A stretch of 64,000 nt of DNA from positions 34,542 to 98,541 of IMG/VR virus record IMGVR_UViG_3300037011_000200; one strand, given 5' to 3'. How positions within the stretch are numbered: the stretch's first letter is position 1; every line of letters begins with the position of its first letter. Position numbers and translations under genes: made by a program. Source of the DNA: a virus. Positions 51,887 to 61,083 of the stretch are shown one piece after another. Below the pieces are notes generated by a model. The model made no database searches. It was not told the DNA's origin and was given only the letters and a program-made list of their open reading frames with translations.

Positions 51887-52117
51887 ATGATACAACTCAG
51901 TCCGTTAAAGAAGCAACTCAGTAAAGGAAAAGTAATTGGGATGACTGCAGGGCGGTATCTTGTTCAGGTAGGGCAGGGAACCGTTATGGCTTACAGTAAA
52001 TCCAAATATATTGTAGGTGATTCAGTTGTACTAGCACTCATGGATAAAACGTTTCAAATCATATCTGACCACCGAATGGTGTCTAGACAAATAAAGGAGG
52101 TTTACATCGATGGCTGA
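51887..52117 (+). CDS. Small OB-fold-like tail tip protein
   Basis: 76 residues; ATG 51887 after GAGG. KGKVIGMTAGRYLVQVGQG and YIVGDSVVLALMD read as a small beta-barrel of the type encoded next to tail hubs. Overlaps the next gene by 8 bases. Confidence 0.55.
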   Translation: MIQLSPLKKQLSKGKVIGMTAGRYLVQVGQGTVMAYSKSKYIVGDSVVLALMDKTFQIISDHRMVSRQIKEVYIDG

Positions 52118-52700
52118 TCAAAAAGAAGTTGTCAAAGGCAATATAACTGTAACATTTTCATACAAATGTTTATCGACGTCGAGCATCTCTATTGAGCTTG
52201 ATGACAAAAAGAATAATGACAAGACTTGTTTCTTATTTGGTGAAACAGTCTACTTTAAGGTATATACAATACCCTCGGATATGAATCTGGCAATTTTTTC
52301 CAGTGCAGGCAGCGTTGACTTGTCTGGCAGTCAGACAACCGAAACCGTTCGAGGTACTGTTCAGGAGTTTATTGATGAAATCACTGCAACAGTAAACAAA
52401 CCTATCATTGACGGTCCGAACAATGTACTTTGGTTTGGAAATGATTGGGGTCCTCTGGTCAAGGTTGATGAAGGCTCATTCAAAGCATCGGGTGCAGAAA
52501 ACCTTGATGATCCAGATAATGCACGAGTAAATCTCGAACATATAGCTTGCTGCATCTTCAATTATGGAACTTCATATAGATCTGGTTCCCTGTCCAATGT
52601 TGGTGAAAACCTTAATGATAATATTTCAGATCTTGAAGTATCTGTGATTGTGTATGTGGTGGAAACGACTGAGGGTGGTATAGTAAATCCTTACGTGTAG
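52110..52700 (+). CDS. Tail tip/fibre protein, unknown
   Basis: 196 residues; ATG 52110 with AAAGGAGG. Shares with the next protein the N-terminal layout xITVTFSYKC, then ISIELDDKKN and an F-x-x-G-E/D-x-x-Y-F/I-x-V-Y element, so the two look paralogous. The C-terminal half has a CC pair and Asn-rich loops. Probably a receptor-contact component. Confidence 0.55.
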   Translation: MADQKEVVKGNITVTFSYKCLSTSSISIELDDKKNNDKTCFLFGETVYFKVYTIPSDMNLAIFSSAGSVDLSGSQTTETVRGTVQEFIDEITATVNKPIIDGPNNVLWFGNDWGPLVKVDEGSFKASGAENLDDPDNARVNLEHIACCIFNYGTSYRSGSLSNVGENLNDNISDLEVSVIVYVVETTEGGIVNPYV

Positions 52701-52709
52701 GATAAGTTT

Positions 52710-53570
52710 ATGGCTCAAAGTGAACTTGCAAAAGCAACGTTAACAGTAACGTATAAAGAGGTCTGTGAAGCCACTAATAAAGGTTTCACACTTCAACTGG
52801 ATGACGTTAAGAATGTTGGTAAAACGTCATTCGCTCCAGGTGATATTGCTTACATTCGAGTTTATCCGGGAGGGTTCAGACCGGATCGATACATCACAAT
52901 GGGTAATTCGACGTCTGTAGGTTCCGGAGTAGATGAGATTGATGATGAGTGTGTAACGTTTGTGCGGTCTGATAGTGGATCAAAGCAGTACTATAGTGAA
53001 AGATGTTCCTTCGAATGGTTGGGTAGATATCGAATTGTTGATAATCGTGATAGTAAAAATATTTATAAAGATTCTGATTCTGATTCTAAGGGAGGATCAT
53101 CAAGTTCTGGGTTCTCTACGGAGTTCGTTAAGGTAAGGTTTGACGGGTGGGATATTTATGTGTCTGAAGTAGTTTCGGGAATAATGAAATTGACTTATGA
53201 TGCTCTATATGATCTTTGGTCTTTAACATGTAGTGAAGAAGCTACAGTTCTGGTAGAAGCTGAGTTGCTCGGGCACCCCAAATTTGGTGATATGTATGGA
53301 AGTATTATTGTTGACTTTACTGCAGAAACAACAATTCGAGATTGCTTCATTACGGTAAAGGATGCTTGTACTGGATCTATTGTTGCGGGGGCATCTATAG
53401 GATTAGGTACACCTGGAGGAGTAAAAAGCTTTGTTACTGATGCTGCAGGGCGTGCTCATGTAGGCCAATTGATGACAGGTGCCTCCTATCCTATTGATGT
53501 GTCTGCATATGGATATCAAAGCTCGAATGCTGATCGCTTAGCTAATGACTCTATCACAATTCAAGGTTAA
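52710..53570 (+). CDS. Tail tip/fibre protein with C-terminal Ig-like regulatory domain
   Basis: 286 residues. The N-terminal 60 residues parallel the 52110 product (ATLTVTYKEVC, FTLQLDDVKN, FAPGDIAYIRVY). A Ser/Asp-rich linker (DSDSDSKGGSSSSGF) follows. The last 75 residues resemble a carboxypeptidase-regulatory or CnaB-like fold: FITVKDACTGSIVAGASI, FVTDAAGRAHVGQL, YPIDVSAYGYQ. Such modules are frequent at phage tail tips and often mediate surface binding. Confidence 0.65.
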   Translation: MAQSELAKATLTVTYKEVCEATNKGFTLQLDDVKNVGKTSFAPGDIAYIRVYPGGFRPDRYITMGNSTSVGSGVDEIDDECVTFVRSDSGSKQYYSERCSFEWLGRYRIVDNRDSKNIYKDSDSDSKGGSSSSGFSTEFVKVRFDGWDIYVSEVVSGIMKLTYDALYDLWSLTCSEEATVLVEAELLGHPKFGDMYGSIIVDFTAETTIRDCFITVKDACTGSIVAGASIGLGTPGGVKSFVTDAAGRAHVGQLMTGASYPIDVSAYGYQSSNADRLANDSITIQG

Positions 53571-53575
53571 AATAT

Positions 53576-55702
53576 ATGTCTGATGCTTGTGTTCAGCAAA
53601 GTCTTAGTTCTGTAGACTTAACTGTTTATCTCGAGAGGGACAGCTTTTGGTCAAATGGTGTTATGGACGGTCGCTTCAAATGCAAGACGTCCATTGAGGA
53701 AACCTATCCAGAGAAGGAGAAAGAACAGGAGCGGGTTCCTTTCTCTATGGCAATAATGAGTGAAACTATAAGTTTCAACAATAGTGATACTGCGCACTTA
53801 AGTGCAATCTATTTAGGTCCTGCAAATAAAAGAGGAGCTCCATATCGGTGGTTATTTAATATACAAGAGTATGAAACGAAGACAGAGTGGTATAAAGATA
53901 AAGAGGCTTCAACATTTCCTCCTGTTTGGAAACATCGATTTACGAAAACTTTAAAGCTCGCGCCTAGTGTAACTCTTTCTGAAGGTAGCAATGAAGTAAA
54001 ATTAGATTCGCCTTCGACTGGACGTTTGCAGGTAATGTACAAGTATGATACTTCTCCTGCATACGTTGCAAAGAGAGCCAAACGTGCAACAGCAGATCCT
54101 GTAGAAATTAGCGTCCCCCTAAACGCTAAAGGATACGATGCGACAGCCAATGAGTTTGAAGTATTTTTGGTTCCTAATGATAAGGACGAGATTGGATGTT
54201 TGCTGTGTAATCCGCTTACTAGTGGTCCAAAGAAACCTTGGAAGGATAAAAGCTCTTCTTATGAATTGGCAGATGAACTTGCAGCTCATCTGAATTGGGC
54301 CAGAGCTACTCATCCTGAATTATGTCCTGGCGGTTCTGCTCTTGAAGTTGAATACTACTTAATGCAGAGTGCTCAACACTATGCTGGTGTAATCAATATG
54401 CAGAATCCGATTAGTGGATGGACACAAGAAGGAACGATCACAGGATATCATTCCGAGGATGGAGGAAATTTTGAAGCCCGAATCGGTATATGGTATTATC
54501 AAGAAGAATATTACTGTGTCAAAGGAGAATCCGTCGCAATCATAACTGAGATCATTCCTGTAAATCAAAGTTTTACACAATTGGCTGGAGAAGCATTAGC
54601 TAACAAATTAACTGAATTTTGGGGCGGGGCTGATCATACAATATATAATCCGATGTTTGATAGGCTTGGTTGTGGTATCGTTGAATCAACAGTTGCACCA
54701 TTTAATTTTGTTATTATTGGCCCATATCAAATAAAGCGTACAATCGTAGTTGCTCACTTTGTAGGATTCCCAGGCGTTGACGTTCCAACTACTTATGAAC
54801 TCATTCCTGAAATAAGAGATCCATGTTCTCTAGACTGTACAAAGAAGATTGAATGGTATCAAGACTTCTACGAAACAGAAGAATACGTTTTTGACGAAGG
54901 AATGAAGACTGTTAAGCATCCTTTGGAGAATCTTGTGATCCCTTTAAAGCAAATTCCTTTCATCTGTGGAATGAGAAAGATTGTTTTGATTGCTGAAGAG
55001 AGTGGAGTAAAGGGTGAATATATTCCTCCCTTCGGTAGTTTACAGCCAGTCCCATTAGATGGTTCGATGCAGGTTCTTGGAGTTGAAGAATTGGAATTTC
55101 GTTTAAATCTATCTAATATCGCACCGCCTCTTATTCCTGGGGAGTGGATTGCTTTTGTAGCAGAAGTGGGTATACTTAATCCGCCTTGGAGTGAGTGTAA
55201 TTATATCGTGATTGCTGAGGGATGGTTTGAAACTAAATGCCTCACTTCAGGATTCGTTATTGGAAGTGGGCTAATTGAACAACAGCAAGACACTGATGAT
55301 GAAGGCAATCCAAAATTAGATTCTCATCGTAAACCCATTATGAAACTCGTTGTTATTGAAGGTGGTGAAGATTACGCTCTGGATACAAGGTGGATTGGTG
55401 ATGAGCGTATGAGTTGGTATTTACAATTTAAGATGGAGAAGTTTTGGATACGCCCCAGTGATTACGCCCGATATAGTTTAGGACAAAGGGTTTTCATTTA
55501 CAAAAATGGATTTACTCCTGTGAATGAAGGGTCAGGAGTAGCTTTAAAATTAGAAGCTGGATGTCGTTCTCATTCCATTCAGCAGACTATGGAAACGGAA
55601 AATCGACTGGAACCGTTGTCTTTCAGTGATGTATCATATGAACTCGATATAGAGAAGGACATAGTTGTTCCTGAGAAACTTGCAACGGTTATAGGATGGT
55701 AA
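53576..55702 (+). CDS. Tail fibre protein with internal CAP-like domain
   Basis: 708 residues. Residues about 228-371 fit a CAP (SCP/PR1) domain: ELADELAAHLNWARATHPEL, YYLMQSAQHYAGVINM, SEDGGNFEARIGIWYY, then LANKLTEFWGG with ADHTIYNPMFDRLGCGIVES. The flanking regions are beta-rich and unknown. CAP domains occur in secreted proteins that bind lipids, sterols or glycans or, in some cases, have hydrolase activity. The normal H/E catalytic set is only partly visible. Position at the end of the tail operon suggests host contact. Confidence 0.65.
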   Translation: MSDACVQQSLSSVDLTVYLERDSFWSNGVMDGRFKCKTSIEETYPEKEKEQERVPFSMAIMSETISFNNSDTAHLSAIYLGPANKRGAPYRWLFNIQEYETKTEWYKDKEASTFPPVWKHRFTKTLKLAPSVTLSEGSNEVKLDSPSTGRLQVMYKYDTSPAYVAKRAKRATADPVEISVPLNAKGYDATANEFEVFLVPNDKDEIGCLLCNPLTSGPKKPWKDKSSSYELADELAAHLNWARATHPELCPGGSALEVEYYLMQSAQHYAGVINMQNPISGWTQEGTITGYHSEDGGNFEARIGIWYYQEEYYCVKGESVAIITEIIPVNQSFTQLAGEALANKLTEFWGGADHTIYNPMFDRLGCGIVESTVAPFNFVIIGPYQIKRTIVVAHFVGFPGVDVPTTYELIPEIRDPCSLDCTKKIEWYQDFYETEEYVFDEGMKTVKHPLENLVIPLKQIPFICGMRKIVLIAEESGVKGEYIPPFGSLQPVPLDGSMQVLGVEELEFRLNLSNIAPPLIPGEWIAFVAEVGILNPPWSECNYIVIAEGWFETKCLTSGFVIGSGLIEQQQDTDDEGNPKLDSHRKPIMKLVVIEGGEDYALDTRWIGDERMSWYLQFKMEKFWIRPSDYARYSLGQRVFIYKNGFTPVNEGSGVALKLEAGCRSHSIQQTMETENRLEPLSFSDVSYELDIEKDIVVPEKLATVIGW

Positions 55703-55703
55703 G

Positions 55704-58682
55704 ATGCCTCGAATAGAGCACAGAGACGTTTTGTTTTCTGTATCGTCGAGATATTTTTGGGCTCGGATAGATGAAATCAATTCTGATGATGACACAGCTG
55801 ATATTGTTCTAGTTGATTCGAATTCTGAAGACATGTTAGATCCTGAGACAGGAGATCCAATTCTGATTGAAGATGTTCCTATATTTTTCCATTGTGATCC
55901 TGATCCTATTCAACGACCTAATCTCGCGTTAGAAGGAGGTTCAGCAGCGTTTGATATTGACGATATTGTTTACTGTAGGAAGTCTCAAGGCTCATTTATC
56001 AAACCTTTTGTCATTGCTAATTCAGTCTTAAAGAGTTGTGAACCTCCAGGGTTAATCATTGCAACTCCTTCTGGCTTGATTCACATGGATCCTATTTCAG
56101 CTAATCCTCCTGCTGATTATTTCAGGCAAGACTTCTATATGCGTTGGATAGGCAACAACCGAAAGCATCCTTTAGTTCAGAGAACAGTGGGAGAATTCTT
56201 CTTAGATACACCATGTATTACAATGGATGGTAATGTTGATAAGTGGGCCTATGAAAACAATAAAAGACGTGTAGCAATAGGTGAAGAAGCTAAGCATGAA
56301 GGATTTGCTAAAGCATTCGCCCAAATCAATATGACTACATATAACATGCAGCATCCCATTTTAACTTGTGATCCGAAAACATGGTCAAGTACCGCTGGAA
56401 TTTTCGAGCAACACCAAGCTATCTATTATATGAAAGACTATGCAATCCTGTTTGACAAAATGTTTGATCTTGCAGGAGCAAGTGACGGCTGGGGGAGACT
56501 TGGCATCACTTACGGTAAAACGCAACCTATAGATCGCTCTGATGATGACCCTGAAACCGCTGCATTAAGCTTCCCCATTGTTTTCCCAGGCACTAATTAT
56601 GGAGAGAGAGCACAGACACCTAACCCAATTATTAGTGGTAGTGCTAGATTTTTCAAGTGGGTAAACGACGAGAGAAAGAACTTTCATTTAATTCACGAGC
56701 TTAATATAAATTCTGATTTGAACGCCTGTGCACAATCGTATGCTTCTTATTGTGCAACGAATATGTGTCTCGCACATGATTGTGATGGACGAACTCCTGG
56801 TGAGAGAGTAAGTGATTATATTGATCCTTGGCATCTCGTAGGAGAAGTTGTTGTTGCAATTCCTGGTCAAGATCCTCCTTTATCTCTCAACGATGTAATC
56901 GATGCTATGTGGATTGGATGGACAGAAAGTGAACTTCATTATGCTGGGCTAATGAACCCTCAAATGAATCACATTGGATTTGGGTATGCGTTCAATGCTG
57001 GTTGGGGTGCTAATGGTATGTATATAGGTGTTGCCTTAATGCTTAAGAAGATAAGCAAAGGCACATGTGAAAGAGCATACGCGGCACCTTCATATGAAGG
57101 TGACAGATCACCTAATCCGTATCCAATTAATCTAACAGCTTTTTCCCCGCTAGTTACTGAAGCGCATCCACCTAGGTTAAGCCTCCTGTATGGTGGTGAC
57201 TCAATCATTAATAGTTACAAAGCCTTCAGTGCATTTAGTAGGAGACCTAGTTCAACTTACTTATATGGAATCAATATTGAAGCAGACAGAGTATTATATG
57301 ACCCAGATGATCCAGCTCAGACGTACATCTTAAGGATGTATGGATCATGTTGTGAAATTAGTCCATCGAGCTTTGCCCTAACTCCAGGCAATTCCAATCA
57401 ACAGTTCAGTGATACTGAGTACTATTACAATGATTTGATACTTTGGGCATTAGGAACATATATGTGGTTTCCTGGATATATACCAATTCCAACCTATCCA
57501 CCTCCATGGTGGCAAACCCCTCCCATTCCCAGAACATTAATTCCTGAAGGAAGGGAATACTTTGAATATCATCCCAGCGGAAGTTCATTCGTTAAGTTTG
57601 ATATACGAGGGCATACTCCACAAGAGCTTTACGTTGATGATAACCTTGTTGATTCTGGATTCGATCCTCTTGATCCTCCAATCATAGAAGGAGATGGTTC
57701 TCTCATCACGAGAACTCTATTTAGAAACTCAGCCAGAGTTGCCATTAAATCTCTTACTAGTATTCAACCTTTATCTGTATTCCGAACTTGCACAACAAAT
57801 TATACAGCTGTACTTTACTCCAAAAGTGAAACAAATCTTATCTCCTCAATCAATCAAGTGTGCCATAGCAATCGACTCTTAGCCTATTATTTTGAAACTG
57901 TTATAACTACTTATCTCGCTCTCATTTGCAACGATTCAGTTGTTGATAGAGTTCAATTGCAATCATTCCCTTCACATAATTTAAACGATGACACAGCACC
58001 TTCATGCGGAGGAGGCATCCCCAAAACCATTTCATGGCGAGCAGATAGTATTCAAGAGAATTTCATTTTTCTTTTTGATGGTTGCATTTCTGATATAACA
58101 ATATCATATGTCAATCCTGATGATAATGTATTATACTCTTATGCATATGAAGACATCGAACTTGGTCCTTGTCCTGTAGCATTCAAGAATATAGAGCGTT
58201 ATCAGGGCTTAGTAGAGATTGCTTTTGGTCAGCCAGCTCCCATTCGCAACGTCAATTGTACTTCCAGAGTATCTTCCAAATCTGAACCCGCTGAGCCTTG
58301 GAGCTATACTTTTTATTGGTCCTTCATTCATTACAATGAGTACGAAGAATTTATTATCCCTCATTCCTTAAATGGTTTTGTATCCTTATCTCATTCAATT
58401 TCTATGTCTGAAGATGGAACCTATATTTTAGTATCAAACACTCCTATGGATGTAACTTTAATTCCATATATAAATTCAATCCCAGGCGACCCTAATTTTT
58501 GTGATGACGTTTACTCTTATATCATCTCGACAGATCCATCTGAATGGACAATTGACTTTCCTGACAAAGAACGTCCTAAATCAGTGGTTCAATTATTTAA
58601 TAACAATCTAGAACCTTTAACTGATCCTATCTTAACAGGTCAAACATCCAAAGGGATGGGAGAGTATTGTATAGTAAATTAA
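55704..58682 (+). CDS. Large tail fibre/tip protein with CAP domain
   Basis: 992 residues, the last large gene of the tail block. Residues about 310-450 are a clear CAP (SCP/PR1) domain: FFKWVNDERKNF, LNACAQSYASYCATNMCLAH, GRTPGERVSD, LVGEVVVAIPG, IDAMWIGWTESELHYAGL and MNHIGFGYAFNAGWG. The N-terminal part includes an OB-like segment and DFYMRWIGNNRKHP; the C-terminal 500 residues are beta- and Pro-rich with Cys pairs, probably receptor-binding. The preceding gene has a second, more divergent CAP domain. Confidence 0.75.
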   Translation: MPRIEHRDVLFSVSSRYFWARIDEINSDDDTADIVLVDSNSEDMLDPETGDPILIEDVPIFFHCDPDPIQRPNLALEGGSAAFDIDDIVYCRKSQGSFIKPFVIANSVLKSCEPPGLIIATPSGLIHMDPISANPPADYFRQDFYMRWIGNNRKHPLVQRTVGEFFLDTPCITMDGNVDKWAYENNKRRVAIGEEAKHEGFAKAFAQINMTTYNMQHPILTCDPKTWSSTAGIFEQHQAIYYMKDYAILFDKMFDLAGASDGWGRLGITYGKTQPIDRSDDDPETAALSFPIVFPGTNYGERAQTPNPIISGSARFFKWVNDERKNFHLIHELNINSDLNACAQSYASYCATNMCLAHDCDGRTPGERVSDYIDPWHLVGEVVVAIPGQDPPLSLNDVIDAMWIGWTESELHYAGLMNPQMNHIGFGYAFNAGWGANGMYIGVALMLKKISKGTCERAYAAPSYEGDRSPNPYPINLTAFSPLVTEAHPPRLSLLYGGDSIINSYKAFSAFSRRPSSTYLYGINIEADRVLYDPDDPAQTYILRMYGSCCEISPSSFALTPGNSNQQFSDTEYYYNDLILWALGTYMWFPGYIPIPTYPPPWWQTPPIPRTLIPEGREYFEYHPSGSSFVKFDIRGHTPQELYVDDNLVDSGFDPLDPPIIEGDGSLITRTLFRNSARVAIKSLTSIQPLSVFRTCTTNYTAVLYSKSETNLISSINQVCHSNRLLAYYFETVITTYLALICNDSVVDRVQLQSFPSHNLNDDTAPSCGGGIPKTISWRADSIQENFIFLFDGCISDITISYVNPDDNVLYSYAYEDIELGPCPVAFKNIERYQGLVEIAFGQPAPIRNVNCTSRVSSKSEPAEPWSYTFYWSFIHYNEYEEFIIPHSLNGFVSLSHSISMSEDGTYILVSNTPMDVTLIPYINSIPGDPNFCDDVYSYIISTDPSEWTIDFPDKERPKSVVQLFNNNLEPLTDPILTGQTSKGMGEYCIVN

Positions 58683-58703
58683 ATTAAATATAGCTTGTTG
58701 ATT

Positions 58704-58728
58704 AAGGAGTTGTCTAGCTAACAACCTT
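58704..58728 (+). terminator. Weak hairpin after the last tail gene
   Basis: AAGG and TTGT (58704-58713, two-base bulge) pair with ACAACCTT (58721-58728), loop CTAGCTA. No T-run. It is the only candidate end of the long tail operon before the repeat array. Confidence 0.3.
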
Positions 58729-58766
58729 ATAAATACCTCATATTTCCTTCCTATACACACACAGCA

Positions 58767-59110
58767 TAAATACCTCATAAATACCTCATAAATACCTTAA
58801 CTTTCTCCACTTATTTAGGCTAACGCTAACGCTAACGCTATAAATACCTCTTATTTAGTTAAGCTAACGCTAACGCTATAAATACCTCTTATTTAGTTAA
58901 GCTAAGGCTAAAGCTAAAGCTAACGTTAAAGCTAAGCTAACGCTATAAATACCTCTTATTTAGTTAAGCTAACGTTAAAGCTAAAGCTAAAGCTAACGTT
59001 AAAGCTAAAGCTAAAGCTAACGCTAAATAAATACCTCTTATTTAGTTAAGCTAACGCTAACGTTAACGCTAAAGCTAAAGCTAAATAAATACCTCATAAA
59101 TACCTCTTAT
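58767..59110 (+). repeat. Satellite array A: GCTAAN hexamers between copies of a 22-base spacer
   Basis: Hexamers GCTAAC, GCTAAA and GCTAAG, with GTTAAA/GTTAAC variants, run in blocks of 2 to 10. Four exact copies of a 22-base spacer separate them (starting 58841, 58879, 58946 and 59028). The spacer holds TAAATA and TATTTA around CCTCT, so it can form a small hairpin. The array is framed by TAAATACCTC decamers. The 680-base region from the tail gene to 59384 contains no gene I can support. Confidence 0.9.
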
Positions 59111-59158
59111 TATGGCTAAAAAGCTGTTTGGGAATGTAAATATTGGGCGCCAAATGAT

Positions 59159-59185
59159 GGCCTCCCGCTGGGGGGGAGCGGGGCC
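59159..59185. other. GC-rich hairpin with a G7 loop
   Basis: CCCGCT (59164-59169), seven G (59170-59176), AGCGGG (59177-59182), extended by GGC/GCC outside a two-base bulge. It stands alone in very AT-rich DNA just after array A. Confidence 0.5.
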
Positions 59186-59383
59186 GTAAAGTCTATGTTT
59201 TATATAGAAATTTCTAGAATCTTTTAGTCTAGAGTTTGAGGTAAATAGGCGCTATTTGAGGTATGTATATTATATGTGATTATGCGAATATCGATATATA
59301 GGAGGTATTTATCATTGAAAATATCATCATTATGAGTAATAGAGAAGGGTACTTTGTTTATTAACTACGAAAGGAGAAGTGCT

Positions 59384-59644
59384 ATGGAGAAAGAAGAGTT
59401 AGATCCTAATCTCAGTTTAACGAAAGGAGAATCTATGAAAGAAGACATTCAGATTCAAGAACAGTTCGTTAACCAGTACAAGGTAACACTCGATGAGTAC
59501 AAGCAGCGGGATGGCTTTTCAGAAATCTGGATCTGTGTTCGAGAGTTATCATCATTCGGAAGATGGATTCCTTCAAGAGATTACGTCGCTGTCAAGTTCA
59601 GGAGATGGCTTGCTGATGGGTTAAGGTTGAGAAACATCTATTAA
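59384..59644 (+). CDS. Hypothetical accessory protein
   Basis: 86 residues from ATG 59384 with AAAGGAG. A second in-frame ATG (59435) follows an almost identical CGAAAGGAGA, so a 69-residue form is equally plausible. Sequence has QFVNQYKVTLDEYKQRDGF and RWLADGLRLRNIY, a mixed alpha/beta look. First gene of the small-gene cluster after array A. Unknown. Confidence 0.6.
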   Translation: MEKEELDPNLSLTKGESMKEDIQIQEQFVNQYKVTLDEYKQRDGFSEIWICVRELSSFGRWIPSRDYVAVKFRRWLADGLRLRNIY

Positions 59645-59679
59645 CAATGACCACAACCAGAGAAGAATGGAGGTACAAG

Positions 59680-59973
59680 ATGAACAAATTAAAACTTATC
59701 GATTCAATGAGGCAATCAATCGAGGGAATGGTTAACAAACTTATCGAGGAGTATGGTGACAATTCAGGGCTCTTCGACGTGATTATTCGTCGTCAACATG
59801 TCAAAGGTTGTAAAGATGTCGAAGAAGGAATTGATGTCTTTGTATCTGTTGAGGTTGGTCGTGAATTCGTTGAGCTAGTTGATGACTCATGGGCCGTTGA
59901 AGAGGAATGGTACAATCAAATACCATACAAACATAAAAGTGCTTACAATCTGTGGAGAAAGTTACTGTGGTAG
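59680..59973 (+). CDS. Hypothetical acidic accessory protein
   Basis: 97 residues from ATG 59680, selected by GGAGG at 59670-59674. Acidic, with IEGMVNKLIEEYGDNSGLFD and VEEGIDVFVSVEVGREF. The leader CCAGAGAAGAATGGAGGT upstream is repeated before the 61084 gene. Unknown function. Confidence 0.6.
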   Translation: MNKLKLIDSMRQSIEGMVNKLIEEYGDNSGLFDVIIRRQHVKGCKDVEEGIDVFVSVEVGREFVELVDDSWAVEEEWYNQIPYKHKSAYNLWRKLLW

Positions 59974-59990
59974 AAATGACTAAACTTTTT

Positions 59991-60140
59991 AACATTCAAT
60001 GGAGGTGATTAAAAATGGCAATCAAAGATGAGCTTCTCGAAATCAATGAGATTCTGCAGCAGTGGTTAGAAGGAGGCATGACAGAAGAGGAAGCAATGAG
60101 GCATATTATCGTTGTTGTGGCTAAGCAATTGACTTCAATG
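59991..60140 (+). repeat. 150-base duplicated segment, copy 1
   Basis: Identical over its whole length, as read by eye, to 61490-61639. Contains the leader AATGGAGGTGATTAAAAATG and the first 42 codons of the microgene. Confidence 0.9.
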
Positions 60141-60200
60141 AAGGAAGATGTCTCTCCTGTGATAGGGCAATACGTGATCTGGAGCAAGAAATTTGAGTGA
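60015..60200 (+). CDS. Small helical protein, copy 1 of a duplicated microgene
   Basis: 61 residues: MAIKDELLEINEILQQWLEG followed by GMTEEEAMRHIIVVVAKQL. The first 150 bases including the leader (59991-60140) are identical to 61490-61639. An internal AGAAGGAGG-C-ATG gives a possible second start at MTEEEAM, the form used independently at 61434. Helical hairpin character; unknown. Confidence 0.65.
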   Translation: MAIKDELLEINEILQQWLEGGMTEEEAMRHIIVVVAKQLTSMKEDVSPVIGQYVIWSKKFE

Positions 60201-60352
60201 TTAATGTCAATACGAGATCTAAGCTTTACTGTTTAGGTCTCGTGTTTACTCTTAATCAGTGGTAACCGTTGTCTTTATAGGAGGGAATAGTTATGAAAGA
60301 ATATTACTGGTCAGCAGATACTTGATCTATTTCAGTAAGGGAGGGTATAATC

Positions 60353-60733
60353 ATGAGAAAGATTGTATTTGCAGTATCGTGTACATTCCTAATCGGTATC
60401 AACTTAACTCATTGTCATCAGTGTACGGTTTCTCGCGTGATAGATGGTGATACTATTGAATGTGCTGAATTCATTCGGCATATTAGACTTGAAGGAATTG
60501 ATACTCCTGAAGTAGGTGATCAACATGGCCTTATAGTTAAGGAGGTACTTGAAACATTCATTCTCGGAAAGGAGGTGACATTTAGGTATAATCATTGTGA
60601 TCACTATGGTCGTATTGTAGGTACTGTTTATGAAGGAGGTGATAACATTAACAAAGCAATGCTTAGATGTATCTATGTGAAACCATTTAGGTGGAAAGAT
60701 CAATCACGTAATCAACAATGTGAGATTGAATGA
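60353..60733 (+). CDS. Staphylococcal-nuclease-like protein with signal peptide
   Basis: 126 residues; ATG 60353 after AGGGAGGG. N-terminus MRKIVFAVSCTFLIGINL is a signal peptide, possibly ending in a lipobox-like NLTHC. Then the SNase fold: VSRVIDGDTIEC, HIRLEGIDTPE (catalytic Arg and Glu), LGKEVTFRY and DHYGRIVGTVY (second Arg). Ca-dependent cleavage of DNA or RNA outside the cytoplasm is expected. At the right flank of a phage it could attack competing extracellular or entering DNA. That role is inferred. Confidence 0.82.
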   Translation: MRKIVFAVSCTFLIGINLTHCHQCTVSRVIDGDTIECAEFIRHIRLEGIDTPEVGDQHGLIVKEVLETFILGKEVTFRYNHCDHYGRIVGTVYEGGDNINKAMLRCIYVKPFRWKDQSRNQQCEIE

Positions 60734-60750
60734 AAGGAGGTTATTATAAA

Positions 60751-61047
60751 ATGTCAGAAGAAGCATTGAAAGAGTTTGAGAGAGTACGACAAGAAATGCG
60801 CAATCCAGAACAACAGTCGATTGAACTTGACTGTGCTCCTGGGTATCCTCGCCCAGGAGATCTCATCGATGGAGTAATTGAAGGGTTAGGTCTCGAAAAG
60901 AAGGAGACATGCTCTAAAGTATTTGGTAATTGGAAATGGGTTTATCCAGAGGTTCCTGCAGAGAAGTGGAAAGAGATTCGAGAAGTACTCAAGGAAAGAA
61001 TTTCAAAGCTCTATAATAGTGGGGTAATTCGCTATGGTAGTTGGTAG
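60751..61047 (+). CDS. Hypothetical accessory protein
   Basis: 98 residues from ATG 60751 with AAAGGAGG. Charged helical ends and a central APGYPRPGDLIDGVIEGLGL. C-terminal KWKEIREVLKERISKLYNSG. Unknown. It follows the nuclease gene by 17 bases. Confidence 0.65.
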   Translation: MSEEALKEFERVRQEMRNPEQQSIELDCAPGYPRPGDLIDGVIEGLGLEKKETCSKVFGNWKWVYPEVPAEKWKEIREVLKERISKLYNSGVIRYGSW

Positions 61048-61083
61048 TAACGATTCATCCAGAGAAGAATGGAGGTGATTAAG

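Noticed and set aside
59112-59189. 25-codon frame after array A
   Set aside because: No ribosome site, and its second half is the GC hairpin; not protein-like.
60293-60325. 10-codon leader peptide before the SNase gene
   Set aside because: It has a GGAGG, but is too short to support, and no attenuator hairpin follows.
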